From Comamonadaceae bacterium (GTDB taxonomy: Bacteria; Pseudomonadota; Gammaproteobacteria; Burkholderiales; Burkholderiaceae_C): DNA of 62,876 nucleotides. Shown one piece after another: positions 44,151-53,143 of this stretch; positions within the stretch are counted from its first letter, which is position 1; each line of letters opens with the position of its first letter. Both the position numbers and the translations under genes were made by a program. Where the stretch lies: assembly GCA_015999985.1 (NCBI GenBank), contig JAECRA010000022.1, forward strand, positions 1 to 62,876, read 5' to 3'. The notes under the pieces are model-generated. The model saw nothing but the letters and a program-made list of their open reading frames with translations. It was not told where the DNA came from and searched no databases.

Positions 44151-46462
44151 TGCGCCTGCCCAGGCACCGCCTGTGGCGCAGCTATGCCCTATGGGTTACC
44201 GGGCTGGTGACGCTGGTCATTTTGGCCAGCGGCTGTGCGCAGCTCTGGCTGATCCAACGCGAGACTCGTGTGGCCCTGCAGGCGCTGCAAGCCCTGGAAG
44301 CTACACAAGCGTCGGTGCGGATCGAGCGCTTCTTCGGCGAGGCTGGTGCCTTGCTACGCTCCAGCCTGTCGCTATTGGATTCGGGCCATATTGGCGATGT
44401 GGACGGTGATATTCAGGTCGAGCTGTACCGCCTGATGAAGCAATCGCTGGCGATCGAGACGCTCTACTGGATCGACGGCGATGGGCGCGAGCGCGTGCGC
44501 ATCTCGCGCATGGCTCCAGACCGAATCGGCCAGGGCGAAGACCGCAGCCAGTCGCCCGAGTTTGTATACGCGCGTGCCGCAGCCCCATGGTTTGGCACGA
44601 CCACATTCATAGTCAACCAGCCACGCGTGGTCATGGCGCTGCGGGGCAAGGTTCCGGAGAGCGGAGTGCTCGCCGCGCAACTTGATCTGGCGCAACTGCG
44701 CGAGATCATCGGCGAGACCCGCTTTGGCCGCGAGGGCGTTGCTTATGTGATTGATGGCGAAGGGCACCTGTTGGCGCACCCCGATTTTTTGCAAGTGCTG
44801 GCTCGCCCTGATGGCGCCGCGCGCCCGCCGGTGCGCGCGGCGCTCGCCGAAGGCCTTGCGGGCAGCGATGGTGGACTGATCGAATTCAAGACGCCCGGGG
44901 GCCGCGCGATGGTTGCCCGCGCCGCCACTCTGAGCGTGCCCGGCTGGCGGCTGATCACGGAGCAGCCGCGCGACGAAGCGTATGCGCCGGTGCGCCGTGC
45001 CCTGTTCGCCACGCTGTTGATCCTGGCGCTTGCCGTGGTCGCCGGCTCCGCCGTCGGCATCGTCCTGGCACGCCGGGTGGTGCGGCCAATCCAGCAGCTT
45101 GCTGAAGGTGCCGACCGCATCGGTGAAGGCCATCTCGATCACCGCATCGCCCTGGCGCGCGGCGATGAACTAGGTCAACTCGCGGCCCGCTTCAACCAGA
45201 TGGCCGAGCGCTTGGGCGATTCGTATCAGCTGCTGGAAACCCGGGTAGCTGAGCGCACACACGAACTGGTGGCCAAGCGCGAGGAAGCCGAACAGGCGAA
45301 CCAGGCCAAGACGCGCTTTCTGGCCTCGGCCAGCCACGACCTGCGCCAACCCCTGCACACCATCAGCCTGCTGGTGGGGGTGCTGCGTCGGCAACCTGTC
45401 ACGGCCGATGTTGGCACGCTGGTGGAACACATCCAGGTGTCGGTTGCCGCCATGGAGGCGCTGTTCGTTGGTCTGCTTGATATCTCCAAGCTGGATGCGG
45501 GCATGTCTCAGCCAGTGCTAGGCGATCATGCGCTGGCCGAGTTGCTGCGTCGGGTGGCCGCCAGCCACCAGCCGCAAGCTGCGCGTAAGCAGCTGCGGCT
45601 GGCTGTGGTGTCCTCGCGCTGTGCCGTGCGCACGGATGCGGCCATGCTGGAGCGGGTGTTGAACAACCTGGTCTCGAATGCGATCCGCTATACCGAGCGT
45701 GGAAAAATTTTGGTTGGATGTCGGCGGCGCAAGGACGGTATTGAACTGCAGGTCTGGGACACCGGTATCGGCATTGCGCCGGCCCAACTGCCGCACGTCT
45801 TTGAGGAGTTCTTCCAGATCGACAATCCGGAGCGCGACCGCGACAAGGGGCTCGGGCTCGGCCTGGCCATCGTCAAGCGCACACTGGCGCTGCTGAGGCA
45901 TCCCTACACAGTGCGTTCGGTCCCGGGCCGTGGCACCTGTTTTTCGATCTTGCTGCCGATGGCCGAGGCGCTTCCCGTGGTGGTGCCTCGGCCCCAGAGC
46001 TTGGCGAGCCCGGAGCGCATTGCGGGCGCATTCATCGCGGTTATCGACGACGAGGCTGATACGCGCCGGGCGATGCAGGCGCTGTGTCACAGCTGGGGGG
46101 CGCACGTGCTCACTGCCGCATCGGCCGGGCAATGCCTGGCGCTGCTGGGAGAGCACTTGCGAGACCCTGACCTGATCCTGTGCGACTACCGGCTGCGTGA
46201 GGGTGAAAACGGGCTGGCCGCCATTGAGCAATTGCGAGCGCACATCGGTCAGGCCGTACCCGCGATCATTGTCACCGGCGACATTGCTGCCGCCGACCTG
46301 CGGCGCGTGGCTGATGCGGGCCTGCCGCTGCTGCACAAGCCGGTTGGCGCTGAGCGCCTGCTTGCGGCCATTGAGACTGCGCTGGAAGATCACCCAAGCG
46401 GGGGAGGCGGGCTGGTGCAAACTGGTGCAGACTCGGACCATGAAGATCCTGCTGGTCGATGA
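44150..46462 (+). CDS. Hybrid sensor histidine kinase / receiver protein
   Basis: A 770-residue membrane kinase. Domains in order: transmembrane helix 1 (about 11-33), a periplasmic Cache-like sensor (about 45-275, with DGDGRERVRISRM and FGREGVAYVIDGEG), transmembrane helix 2 (about 283-306), HAMP (about 307-360), HisKA with SHDLRQPLHTI (His396), HATPase with NNLVSNAIRYTE, DTGIGI and GLGLGLAIVKR, then a C-terminal receiver (about 625-745, phospho-Asp679 in CDYRLREGENG). The DLRQPLH-type H-box is typical of PAS/Cache hybrid kinases paired with LuxR regulators. It overlaps the response regulator gene by 23 bp. Confidence 0.93.
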   Translation: MRLPRHRLWRSYALWVTGLVTLVILASGCAQLWLIQRETRVALQALQALEATQASVRIERFFGEAGALLRSSLSLLDSGHIGDVDGDIQVELYRLMKQSLAIETLYWIDGDGRERVRISRMAPDRIGQGEDRSQSPEFVYARAAAPWFGTTTFIVNQPRVVMALRGKVPESGVLAAQLDLAQLREIIGETRFGREGVAYVIDGEGHLLAHPDFLQVLARPDGAARPPVRAALAEGLAGSDGGLIEFKTPGGRAMVARAATLSVPGWRLITEQPRDEAYAPVRRALFATLLILALAVVAGSAVGIVLARRVVRPIQQLAEGADRIGEGHLDHRIALARGDELGQLAARFNQMAERLGDSYQLLETRVAERTHELVAKREEAEQANQAKTRFLASASHDLRQPLHTISLLVGVLRRQPVTADVGTLVEHIQVSVAAMEALFVGLLDISKLDAGMSQPVLGDHALAELLRRVAASHQPQAARKQLRLAVVSSRCAVRTDAAMLERVLNNLVSNAIRYTERGKILVGCRRRKDGIELQVWDTGIGIAPAQLPHVFEEFFQIDNPERDRDKGLGLGLAIVKRTLALLRHPYTVRSVPGRGTCFSILLPMAEALPVVVPRPQSLASPERIAGAFIAVIDDEADTRRAMQALCHSWGAHVLTAASAGQCLALLGEHLRDPDLILCDYRLREGENGLAAIEQLRAHIGQAVPAIIVTGDIAAADLRRVADAGLPLLHKPVGAERLLAAIETALEDHPSGGGGLVQTGADSDHEDPAGR

Positions 46463-47114
46463 TCACGCGCTGTTCCGCGACGGCGTCGCGCTGCTGCTCA
46501 AGGAGCTGGACCCCGGGGTTCAGGTCTGCCACGCAGCCAACGTTCGCGAGGCGCTGGCCGCCCTCGACGCCAGTGCCGGCATCGAGCTTATCCTGCTCGA
46601 CGTCATTCTGCCGGGCACGCATGGCCTGCAGGCGTTGGAGGTGGTGCGCGAGCAACATCCTGGTGTACCGCTGGTGATGATGTCCTCGCTGGAGGACCAA
46701 GTCACCATCTTGCGCTCGATCCAGTTGGGCGCGATGGGTTTTATTCCGAAATCAGCTTCGTCACAGCAGATGTTCGAAGCTTTACGCACCGTGCTGGCGC
46801 ACGGCATCTACGTGCCGCCGCTCAGCCTTGCGGGCGTGGCGCTGGCGATACCCATGCAGCCGCGCACCACGCCCGCCGAGCTGGGGCTGACGCCCCGCCA
46901 AACTCAGGTGCTGCGACTTATCCTGGAGGGTAAGCCGATGAAGCTGATTGCGCAGGAACTGGGTTTGAGCCACAACACTGCCAAGACCCATGTCAGCGCG
47001 GTGCTGCGCGGTCTGGACGTCACCACACGCACGCAAGCGATCGTGGCGGCCAGCCGGATGGGGCTGATGCTGGATGGCGACCGCTCCCGCGCAGCCCCCG
47101 CTGCTACGCGATAA
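46440..47114 (+). CDS. LuxR/NarL-type response regulator
   Basis: A 224-residue regulator. The receiver domain (residues 1-120) begins MKILLVDDHALFRDGVALLL, with phospho-Asp54 in LILLDVILPG, and Ser/Lys switch positions in VMMSSLED and GFIPKSASS. The helix-turn-helix (about 150-210) has LTPRQTQVLRLILEGKPMKL and LGLSHNTAKTHVSAVL. The start ATG 46440 lies inside the end of the kinase gene. It probably receives phosphate from the kinase's receiver or His396 and may control the adjacent LRR protein gene 130 bp downstream. Confidence 0.93.
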   Translation: MKILLVDDHALFRDGVALLLKELDPGVQVCHAANVREALAALDASAGIELILLDVILPGTHGLQALEVVREQHPGVPLVMMSSLEDQVTILRSIQLGAMGFIPKSASSQQMFEALRTVLAHGIYVPPLSLAGVALAIPMQPRTTPAELGLTPRQTQVLRLILEGKPMKLIAQELGLSHNTAKTHVSAVLRGLDVTTRTQAIVAASRMGLMLDGDRSRAAPAATR

Positions 47115-47244
47115 CCGCATCACCCAACCGGGTGATGCGCGCAAGACCTGCTATTCGTAACATGTTTATGCATGCGGGCTAGCTTAGACCTTGAGCTGGT
47201 TCTGCGCGAAACAGTTACTTCATACCTGAATCAGAGGGGCTTTC

Positions 47245-48144
47245 ATGTCGTGGCCTTCCAATTTACAAGCCGTTGCTGCACTGCTGCTGACCGCTAGCCT
47301 TTCACCCGCCTTGGCGGACATTCCCGCCTCCGAGCGTGCTGTGCTCGATGCCCTCTACACCAGTACCAACGGACCTGGCTGGGTTACCAAGACTGGCTGG
47401 GATAGTCCTGGGTCTACCGTATGCACAGGTAACGGCCCTGGTGCATGGTTCGGCATCACCTGCGGCTTGAACGATGGCACCTACGATCATGTCGTTGCCA
47501 TCCGCCTCCCCGACAACAACCTCAGTGGCCCGCTGCCCGCGCTTGGGGGCCTGACCGAGCTGCGCGGCTTCATCGCCTTCAGCACCAACGGAGACGGCAG
47601 CAGCAATCTCACCAGCCTTCCCCCCGATCTGGCAAGCTTGACCACGCTGCGAAACTTCTCCGTCGCCGCCAATGGTCCCGGCCTGACCGGCACGATCCCT
47701 TCGCTCGCTGCGCTGACCGACCTCGAAACCTTCCGTGTCAACTACAACGGTCTCACGGGCTCGCTGCCTTCGCTGGCAGGATTGAACAGTCTGACGCTGT
47801 TCTGGGCGCACAACAACCAACTCACGGGTGCCATCCCCGACCTCACAGGTTCTAATCTCACCGCATTCATGGTGGGGAACAACCGGTTGACGGGCAACCC
47901 ACCCGCCGCCCCGGCATCGCTGATTGCCAACGGCTCCAGCCTGTGCGCCAATAACTTGAGCAAACCCTACGCAGACAGTCCGGCTTGGGATGTTGCTACA
48001 GGCAGCACGCCGTGGTGGCGTGCCTGCGACAGGGCCACTCCCTCTGTCGCAACCGCTGTGCCGACGCTGAGTGAGTGGGCGCTGATCCTGCTGGGCAGCA
48101 TGCTTGTCGGCGTGGTGACTCTGCGCCGAAAGAGCCGCCTCTGA
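47245..48144 (+). CDS. Secreted leucine-rich-repeat protein with IPTL-CTERM tail
   Basis: A 299-residue exported protein. Signal peptide residues 1-25 (ending ALA/D). Residues about 26-80 resemble the N-terminal cap of plant-type LRR proteins (ASERAVLDALYTSTNGPGW, then a GAWFGITCG). About five plant-like LRRs follow (about 83-220) with the LxGxIP consensus, such as NNLSGPLPALGGL, GLTGTIPSLAAL, NGLTGSLPSLAGL and NQLTGAIPDL. The tail (about 268-299) is an IPTL-CTERM sorting signal: AVPTLSEWALILLGS, a hydrophobic helix, then RRKSR. Expected at the cell surface, probably after protease processing. It follows the two-component genes and may be their output. Confidence 0.88.
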   Translation: MSWPSNLQAVAALLLTASLSPALADIPASERAVLDALYTSTNGPGWVTKTGWDSPGSTVCTGNGPGAWFGITCGLNDGTYDHVVAIRLPDNNLSGPLPALGGLTELRGFIAFSTNGDGSSNLTSLPPDLASLTTLRNFSVAANGPGLTGTIPSLAALTDLETFRVNYNGLTGSLPSLAGLNSLTLFWAHNNQLTGAIPDLTGSNLTAFMVGNNRLTGNPPAAPASLIANGSSLCANNLSKPYADSPAWDVATGSTPWWRACDRATPSVATAVPTLSEWALILLGSMLVGVVTLRRKSRL

Positions 48145-48589
48145 TGTGGTGGGGGTATAACATTCATCAACCAATAGATTCCCAGCCTGAGCACCGGGCT
48201 GCGATGCTTTTGGGGCACGGTATTACGAGCCGGCCCTCGAGCGGTTTCACCGGATCGACGCGGCAACATTGATCCTGCACGTGACGCAAGCCTTCGTGTC
48301 TGGCGATCGAGGATTTCGCAAGGGCCCAGTGACAAGGGCCTGCGCGCCGAAACAGCCCTGATGATGCGGATAGCCCTGTCATTCCTCTTCGCCGCGTTCG
48401 GGACTGGGCCGCGACAGCCTGGCTAAGCTGACAGCGCGGCCTCGCTCGCTGCTGTTGTCCATGTGCCCATACGGACTCTTGCACTGCCTCAACCTGCCCC
48501 TAAGGCACGACAACGGGCATTATTTATCTAACAAGAGCGCTTTCCTAGCTTCTGAAACACATTGGGAGGTATAGCGGAGGGGTTTTGTC
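48145..48589. other. Gene-free stretch before the iron-uptake operon
   Basis: 445 bp without a convincing gene. Several short frames exist on both strands, but none has a ribosome site or a recognisable product. No transposon ends or tRNA were seen. It separates the LRR gene from the Fur-controlled operon and may contain decayed coding sequence. Confidence 0.5.
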
Positions 48590-48613
48590 AAATGATAATA
48601 ATTATCATTTAAC
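48585..48613 (+). promoter_or_regulatory. Perfect 21-bp Fur box overlapping a promoter-like sequence
   Basis: AAATGATAAT (48590-48599), a central A, and ATTATCATTT (48601-48610) form a perfect palindrome that closely fits the Fur box consensus. A possible -35 TTGTCA (48585-48590) and -10 TTTAAC (48608-48613), 17 bp apart, flank it, so Fur-Fe2+ would block RNA polymerase. The first gene downstream starts at 48694. Confidence 0.88.
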
Positions 48614-48693
48614 ATCGGGGGTCGGAAGTAGAGCATTCACTGGCAAGTCTGTGTAGCTGCTCGTGCTATTTGAATAGAAGTCAAAGGAAATTC

Positions 48694-50100
48694 ATGACCA
48701 AACCCTCCATCGCCATGGGCAGATCTATCGCAGCGCTGTCGCTTGCCGTAGTCTTGGCGGCGTGTGCCTCTCCTGGCTTTGAGGCGCCAGACGCGAGCTT
48801 CAAAGGGCGTGTGAATGTCATCGAAACGCCCGTAGTTTTGGCCGGAAGCAATGTGAAGCTTGCCGGCCAGGACTTCAAGCCCGGCCAGGAAGTGACCATC
48901 TATTACGCAGGTACTGCGCTGAACCAGGCGCCTGCCTTAGTGGGTGCTGATGGAAAATTTCAGACACAGTTTAGGGTGCCACAAGGCGCGCAGACAGGAA
49001 ACCATTCGCTTACTGTGAACGCCGCCAAGCCGGCCGCAGCCGTATTGCTTCCGCTCAAGGTGTCTCCAGATGTGCCTTTGTCAGGGCAGGCGCGCTTTGA
49101 TGTCAAAGTGCAGAAGCTCGTGCCGGGTCTCTATCAGGCCGCATACAGCGCCAGGAATGACCGTGTTTTCGTGACATCCGCCGTCGGGCGGCCCCCCATC
49201 AGCCAGACGGAACTGATCAAGATCAACCCTCAGACTCTGGCCATTGAGGCTCGTGTCGAAGCGGGTCTTGTGCCTGCTGCCGCTGCCGCTTCGGGCAACA
49301 CGCCAGCGGTCAATCGATTTGCCGTTTATGGCGTGGCAGTGGACGATGTCAACGGTACTGTCTGGGTGACCAACACGCGCCAGGATACCGTGGCCGTGTA
49401 CAACCAGGCTGATTTGAAGCTGATCAAACAGTTTGAGGTTGGCGTGGTACCGCACGCGCGTGATGTGGTGGTGGATGCCGCGCTTGGTAAAGCCTACGCG
49501 ACACCCGTCGGCCAGACCGAAATTGTGGTCTTTGACACCAAGGCGCTCGCAGTGCTGAAGAAAATTCCTCTGCAGACCACGATCAAAGGCCCCGGCGACC
49601 GCAAATTCTCGCCTATGAGTCTTGAGCTCGACGCAGCCAATCACCGTCTCTTCACGGTGAGCATGTCCACCAACGAAGCTGCGGTGATCAACACACGTAC
49701 TGATCAGGTTGAAAAAGTGTTTGCTATCGAAGGTGCCCGGTCTGCTTCCGGCGTTGCCTACGATTCCAAGACCAACCGCATTCTGGTCGCATCCCAAGGT
49801 TCTGACAATTTGATCATCGCCGATGTGGCAACCGGCAAGGTGCTGCACGATGTGAAGGTGGGGGCTGGCACGTTGAACGTAGCGTTCGACCCGGTGAGCA
49901 ACCTGGCGTACGTGTCTAACCGCGCATCGGACACGGTGACCGTGGTGGATATCAACGGCCGGATCGTTGCCAATCTGGCGGGCGGCTCTTTCCCTAACCA
50001 CGCTGCGATTGACGGCAAGGGCGGAGTCTTCGCCGTGAACAAAGCACGTGGCTCAGATGATGCTCAAGGTGACCGCATCACGTACATCAAATTGCGTTGA
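48694..50100 (+). CDS. Iron-regulated beta-propeller lipoprotein (YncE-like)
   Basis: A 468-residue predicted lipoprotein. Start at ATG 48694 with AAAGGAA upstream; a TTG at 48670 gives a longer, less likely form. The type II signal ends in VVLAAC. Residues about 35-140 look like an Ig-like domain (VVLAGSNVKLAGQDFKPGQE). Residues about 145-465 form a YVTN/YncE-type propeller with repeats such as VYGVAVDDVNGTVWVTNTRQ, NRILVASQGSDNLIIADVAT and LAYVSNRASDTVTVVDI. E. coli YncE is also Fur-regulated, though its role is unclear. It lies directly behind the Fur box and heads the siderophore gene row, 204 bp before the transporter. Confidence 0.85.
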   Translation: MTKPSIAMGRSIAALSLAVVLAACASPGFEAPDASFKGRVNVIETPVVLAGSNVKLAGQDFKPGQEVTIYYAGTALNQAPALVGADGKFQTQFRVPQGAQTGNHSLTVNAAKPAAAVLLPLKVSPDVPLSGQARFDVKVQKLVPGLYQAAYSARNDRVFVTSAVGRPPISQTELIKINPQTLAIEARVEAGLVPAAAAASGNTPAVNRFAVYGVAVDDVNGTVWVTNTRQDTVAVYNQADLKLIKQFEVGVVPHARDVVVDAALGKAYATPVGQTEIVVFDTKALAVLKKIPLQTTIKGPGDRKFSPMSLELDAANHRLFTVSMSTNEAAVINTRTDQVEKVFAIEGARSASGVAYDSKTNRILVASQGSDNLIIADVATGKVLHDVKVGAGTLNVAFDPVSNLAYVSNRASDTVTVVDINGRIVANLAGGSFPNHAAIDGKGGVFAVNKARGSDDAQGDRITYIKLR

Positions 50101-50304
50101 TTCGCCAAGGATCAAAGCCTCTCTCGCTCCATGGACAACCGACCGAGGGGCAGGGCTGTTTGAGGGGGCTCGCTCCCCATTCAACAGCGGGTGTGCCCGG
50201 CATGGGGAGCAGGCTTTTGGCAGTTGCGTCTTGGCGCTTACAAGGCGCGATCCAACAGAGCGCCCCGTTGTCTTGTCGATAAAAAATTACTCCATCCCAC
50301 CGAT

Positions 50305-51306
50305 ATGTCTAAAAACAATCGCCTTGCGGTACTGACCGGCGTCTCTGCGGCCTTGGCCCTGTCCGTCGTTCTGGGTTTCCCTGTCATGACCAACGCACAA
50401 GCGTTGCCGCCTGGCTGGTTGGCCGTTGGTGAGCCGCACAGCCTGAAGGTCTCTAGCGCAACCCCCAAACTGCCTGTCGCGGTGACGTCTGACGACGGTG
50501 CCACAGTGCGCATTACCGATGCGTCCCGCGTGATCGTGGGCGGTGACGATGTCATAGGCATCATGGAGGCGCTTGGACTGGGCAGCCGCGTTTTTGCGGC
50601 GCCTGAGAGCTCTGTCACCGCGGCCGGGCGCAAGGCCCCCAATCATTTTCTTTTCAACCGAACCACAGGGGCTGAAGGCGTTTTAAGCCTGGATGGCACG
50701 CTGTTTGTGGGCAACAGCCTGCGGCGGCATGCCAAGCTGTCTGAAACCCTCCGCAAGACTGGTTTGCCGTCCATTGTGATTGACGATCTGCAGCCGGCCC
50801 CCCAAAAAGTCCGCAAAACTGCGGCGGCGTTCGGCCTGAAAAACGAAGGCGAGAACCTCGCACGTGAACTGGAGCGTCAGTACAAGCAAGCAGAGACTCT
50901 TGCCCGACAATTGCCGCGCCGCACACGCATCCTTCATATTTCCGCTACCGGAGGTGGCGGTCGTCCCACGGTGGGCGGCAAGGATACGGCGGCAGCTCAG
51001 CTCATTCGCCTGGCAGGCGGCGTCAATGTGGGGGACGACGCCAAAGCGGGCGACTACACGTCGCTGAGCAACGAAGGCATGGTGGCCGCCGCACCGGAAG
51101 TCGTGTTGCTAACCCGCAGCGATCTGGAGCTCTTCGGAGGTGAAGCCGGAATATGGCGCAGTTACCCCGCGCTAAAACAGACGCCTGCCGGGCAGGGCAA
51201 CCGCATCTGGGTCATGCCTGATGAGCAGCTCAAGATCGTGGGTGTGCATTCCGGTGAGGGTGCTCTCGCACTTGCAAACGCACTCAAGGGTTTGAATTCG
51301 AAGTGA
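50305..51306 (+). CDS. hmuT: Heme/siderophore ABC transporter, periplasmic binding protein (HmuT-like)
   Basis: A 333-residue class III binding protein. Start at ATG 50305; the frame from 50191 adds non-signal sequence. Signal peptide about residues 1-31 (MTNAQA). The two lobes show VIVGGDDVIGIMEALGLGSR, GAEGVLSLDGTLFVGN, and GGGRPTVGGKDTAAAQLIRL then AGGVN and a YTSLSNEGMVAAAPEVVLL stretch, a pattern more like HmuT (heme) than FepB. A stretch of about 45 residues precedes the first lobe. Because the gene is embedded in a siderophore cluster, the ligand may be a ferric catecholate. Its stop overlaps the permease start. Confidence 0.83.
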   Translation: MSKNNRLAVLTGVSAALALSVVLGFPVMTNAQALPPGWLAVGEPHSLKVSSATPKLPVAVTSDDGATVRITDASRVIVGGDDVIGIMEALGLGSRVFAAPESSVTAAGRKAPNHFLFNRTTGAEGVLSLDGTLFVGNSLRRHAKLSETLRKTGLPSIVIDDLQPAPQKVRKTAAAFGLKNEGENLARELERQYKQAETLARQLPRRTRILHISATGGGGRPTVGGKDTAAAQLIRLAGGVNVGDDAKAGDYTSLSNEGMVAAAPEVVLLTRSDLELFGGEAGIWRSYPALKQTPAGQGNRIWVMPDEQLKIVGVHSGEGALALANALKGLNSK

Positions 51307-52364
51307 GTTCCGACGCCACTACCTTGCGCTCGGGCGTTCGACGTCCCAGTGGATATTTACTGCTTGTGTTGCTGTCCGGCGTGCTGCTTGCTGCCATGGT
51401 GCTTTCTTTTGGTATCGGACCGCTCAAGGTAGCGCCTGCGGACGTACTGCGCATCGTGCTTGAGCGCTTTGGCCTTGGAGATGCTGAAGGCTTGAAGGCT
51501 CGCGACATGGCCGTCATCTGGAACTTGCGCATTCCCCGTGCACTCATGGGTGCGCTGGTGGGCGCGGCTTTGGCCATGGCCGGTGCCGGGTTGCAGGGCC
51601 TCTTTGGAAACCCCCTGGCAGACCCCGGCGTGGTGGGTGTGAGCCAAGGCGCCGCACTTGGTGCGGTCAGTGCGATCGTGATGGGAGCCAGTGCTTTAGG
51701 TGAATGGACCGTTCCTGTGGCGGCGTTTGTGGGTGGCATGGTCTCTACCACGCTGATCTACCTGTTGGCCCGGCCCGGGCGAGGGAGCGGAACGGTCACG
51801 TTGCTTCTGGTCGGCATCGCCATTGGGGCTGCCTGCTCGGCGGCTATCGGATTTCTGACCTACCGCGCCAATGCCGCCCAGTTGCAGTCACTGGTATTCT
51901 GGCAGATGGGCTCGCTAGGTTCTGCAGACTGGTCCGACCTGGCTGCGGCCTTGCCGGTGTTCCTGCTTGGTGTGACGGGGATGTTGTTGCTGGCCAAGCC
52001 GCTCGACATGCTTGCCCTGGGGGAGCGGCAGGCGCAGCACATCGGCCTGGATGTGCGGCGTGCTCGAGTCTTGCTGGTGACTTGTTCTGCGCTCCTGGTA
52101 GGGGCAGGGGTGGCGTTTGCGGGCACCATAGGCTTTGTCGGTCTGGTTGTGCCTCACGTGGTACGGCTGCTGGCCGGCCCGGGGCATCGTTGGTTATTGC
52201 CCCTTTCCGCATTGACGGGGGCCGCCTTGATTGTCGTGGCTGATACCGCTGCGCGCACCCTGGACCCTCCCTCCGAAATTCCGCTCGGGCTATTTTCTGC
52301 CGCCATTGGCGCGCCATTTTTCCTCTGGTTGGTTTTGCGCCAGCGGCCGGGAGGCGCGCGATGA
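51303..52364 (+). CDS. hmuU: FecCD-family iron/heme ABC permease
   Basis: A 353-residue permease with about nine or ten transmembrane helices. Family marks are IWNLRIPRALMGALVGAALA with AGAGLQGLFGNPLADPGVVG, GAALGAVSAI and FVGLVVPHVVRLLAGPGHRW near the C terminus (the FecCD signature). Starts with GTG (51303) inside the hmuT stop, and its stop overlaps the ATPase start (ATGA), so hmuT-U-V are translated as a unit. It forms the inner-membrane channel. Confidence 0.94.
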   Translation: MSSDATTLRSGVRRPSGYLLLVLLSGVLLAAMVLSFGIGPLKVAPADVLRIVLERFGLGDAEGLKARDMAVIWNLRIPRALMGALVGAALAMAGAGLQGLFGNPLADPGVVGVSQGAALGAVSAIVMGASALGEWTVPVAAFVGGMVSTTLIYLLARPGRGSGTVTLLLVGIAIGAACSAAIGFLTYRANAAQLQSLVFWQMGSLGSADWSDLAAALPVFLLGVTGMLLLAKPLDMLALGERQAQHIGLDVRRARVLLVTCSALLVGAGVAFAGTIGFVGLVVPHVVRLLAGPGHRWLLPLSALTGAALIVVADTAARTLDPPSEIPLGLFSAAIGAPFFLWLVLRQRPGGAR

Positions 52365-53143
52365 AATCGACCACCGGACAGGCGCTACTGAGCTTGCGCG
52401 ATGCAAGCTTTGCGATCGATGGACAAGCCCTGGTGCAGGGGGTGTCGCTTGACTTCCAGCCCGGCACGCTCACGGCCCTGGTCGGGCCCAATGGCGCTGG
52501 CAAGTCGACCTTGCTTGCTCTGGCCGCTGGCGACCATGTTCCTACTCAAGGCAGCGTGCAGGTGCACGGCAAGCCGATTGACCGTTGGCGTGTGCGTGAG
52601 CTTGCGCGCGAGCGATCGGTCATGCCGCAGGATCATGCCGTGCGTTTCGCATTTTCAGTGTATGAAGTCGTTGCCATGGGGCGCCTGCCGCATCCGCCTG
52701 ACCCTGCTCAGGACGCGCAGATTGTCGACGCTTGCATGGCAGCTGCCGATGTGAGCCACCTCGCACAGCGCGACGTGCAATCCCTTTCCGGCGGAGAGTC
52801 GGCGCGCACCGCATTTGCACGTGTGCTTTCGCAGCAGACGCCCCTCATCTTGCTGGACGAACCCACTGCGGCACTCGACCTTAAACATCAGGAGTCGATG
52901 CTGCGCAGCATGAGAGGTCTCACCCAGGCCGGGCACTGTGTGATTGCGGTGCTTCACGATCTCAATCTTGCGGCCGCCTACGCGGACAGGATCGTCATGT
53001 TGAGCCGAGGGCGTGTGATGGCCGACGGCACACCGCGTGAAGTGCTGACACGTGAGCGCATCCATTCCATCTACGGGCAACCCGTCACAGTGATCGAACA
53101 TCCGACCCGCCCGATTCCCTTGATTGTCACCATAGACCCATGA
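52361..53143 (+). CDS. hmuV: Iron/heme ABC transporter ATPase
   Basis: A 260-residue ATPase. Walker A GPNGAGKST (residues 42-50), Q-loop in VMPQDHAV, signature LSGGESAR, Walker B LILLDEP and switch His in VIAVLHDLN are all intact. The overall match is to HmuV, but FepC-type proteins are close relatives. It overlaps hmuU and the downstream esterase gene by 4 bp each, making the transporter and siderophore genes one operon. Confidence 0.94.
   Translation: MKSTTGQALLSLRDASFAIDGQALVQGVSLDFQPGTLTALVGPNGAGKSTLLALAAGDHVPTQGSVQVHGKPIDRWRVRELARERSVMPQDHAVRFAFSVYEVVAMGRLPHPPDPAQDAQIVDACMAAADVSHLAQRDVQSLSGGESARTAFARVLSQQTPLILLDEPTAALDLKHQESMLRSMRGLTQAGHCVIAVLHDLNLAAAYADRIVMLSRGRVMADGTPREVLTRERIHSIYGQPVTVIEHPTRPIPLIVTIDP

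Noticed and set aside
45518-46441. A 307-codon minus-strand frame inside the hybrid kinase gene
   Set aside because: It is a shadow of a GC-rich gene; the kinase has all catalytic motifs in the plus frame.
50101-50304. A riboswitch or small RNA between the propeller gene and hmuT
   Set aside because: Only short GGGG/CCCC stems were seen and no known riboswitch core could be matched.
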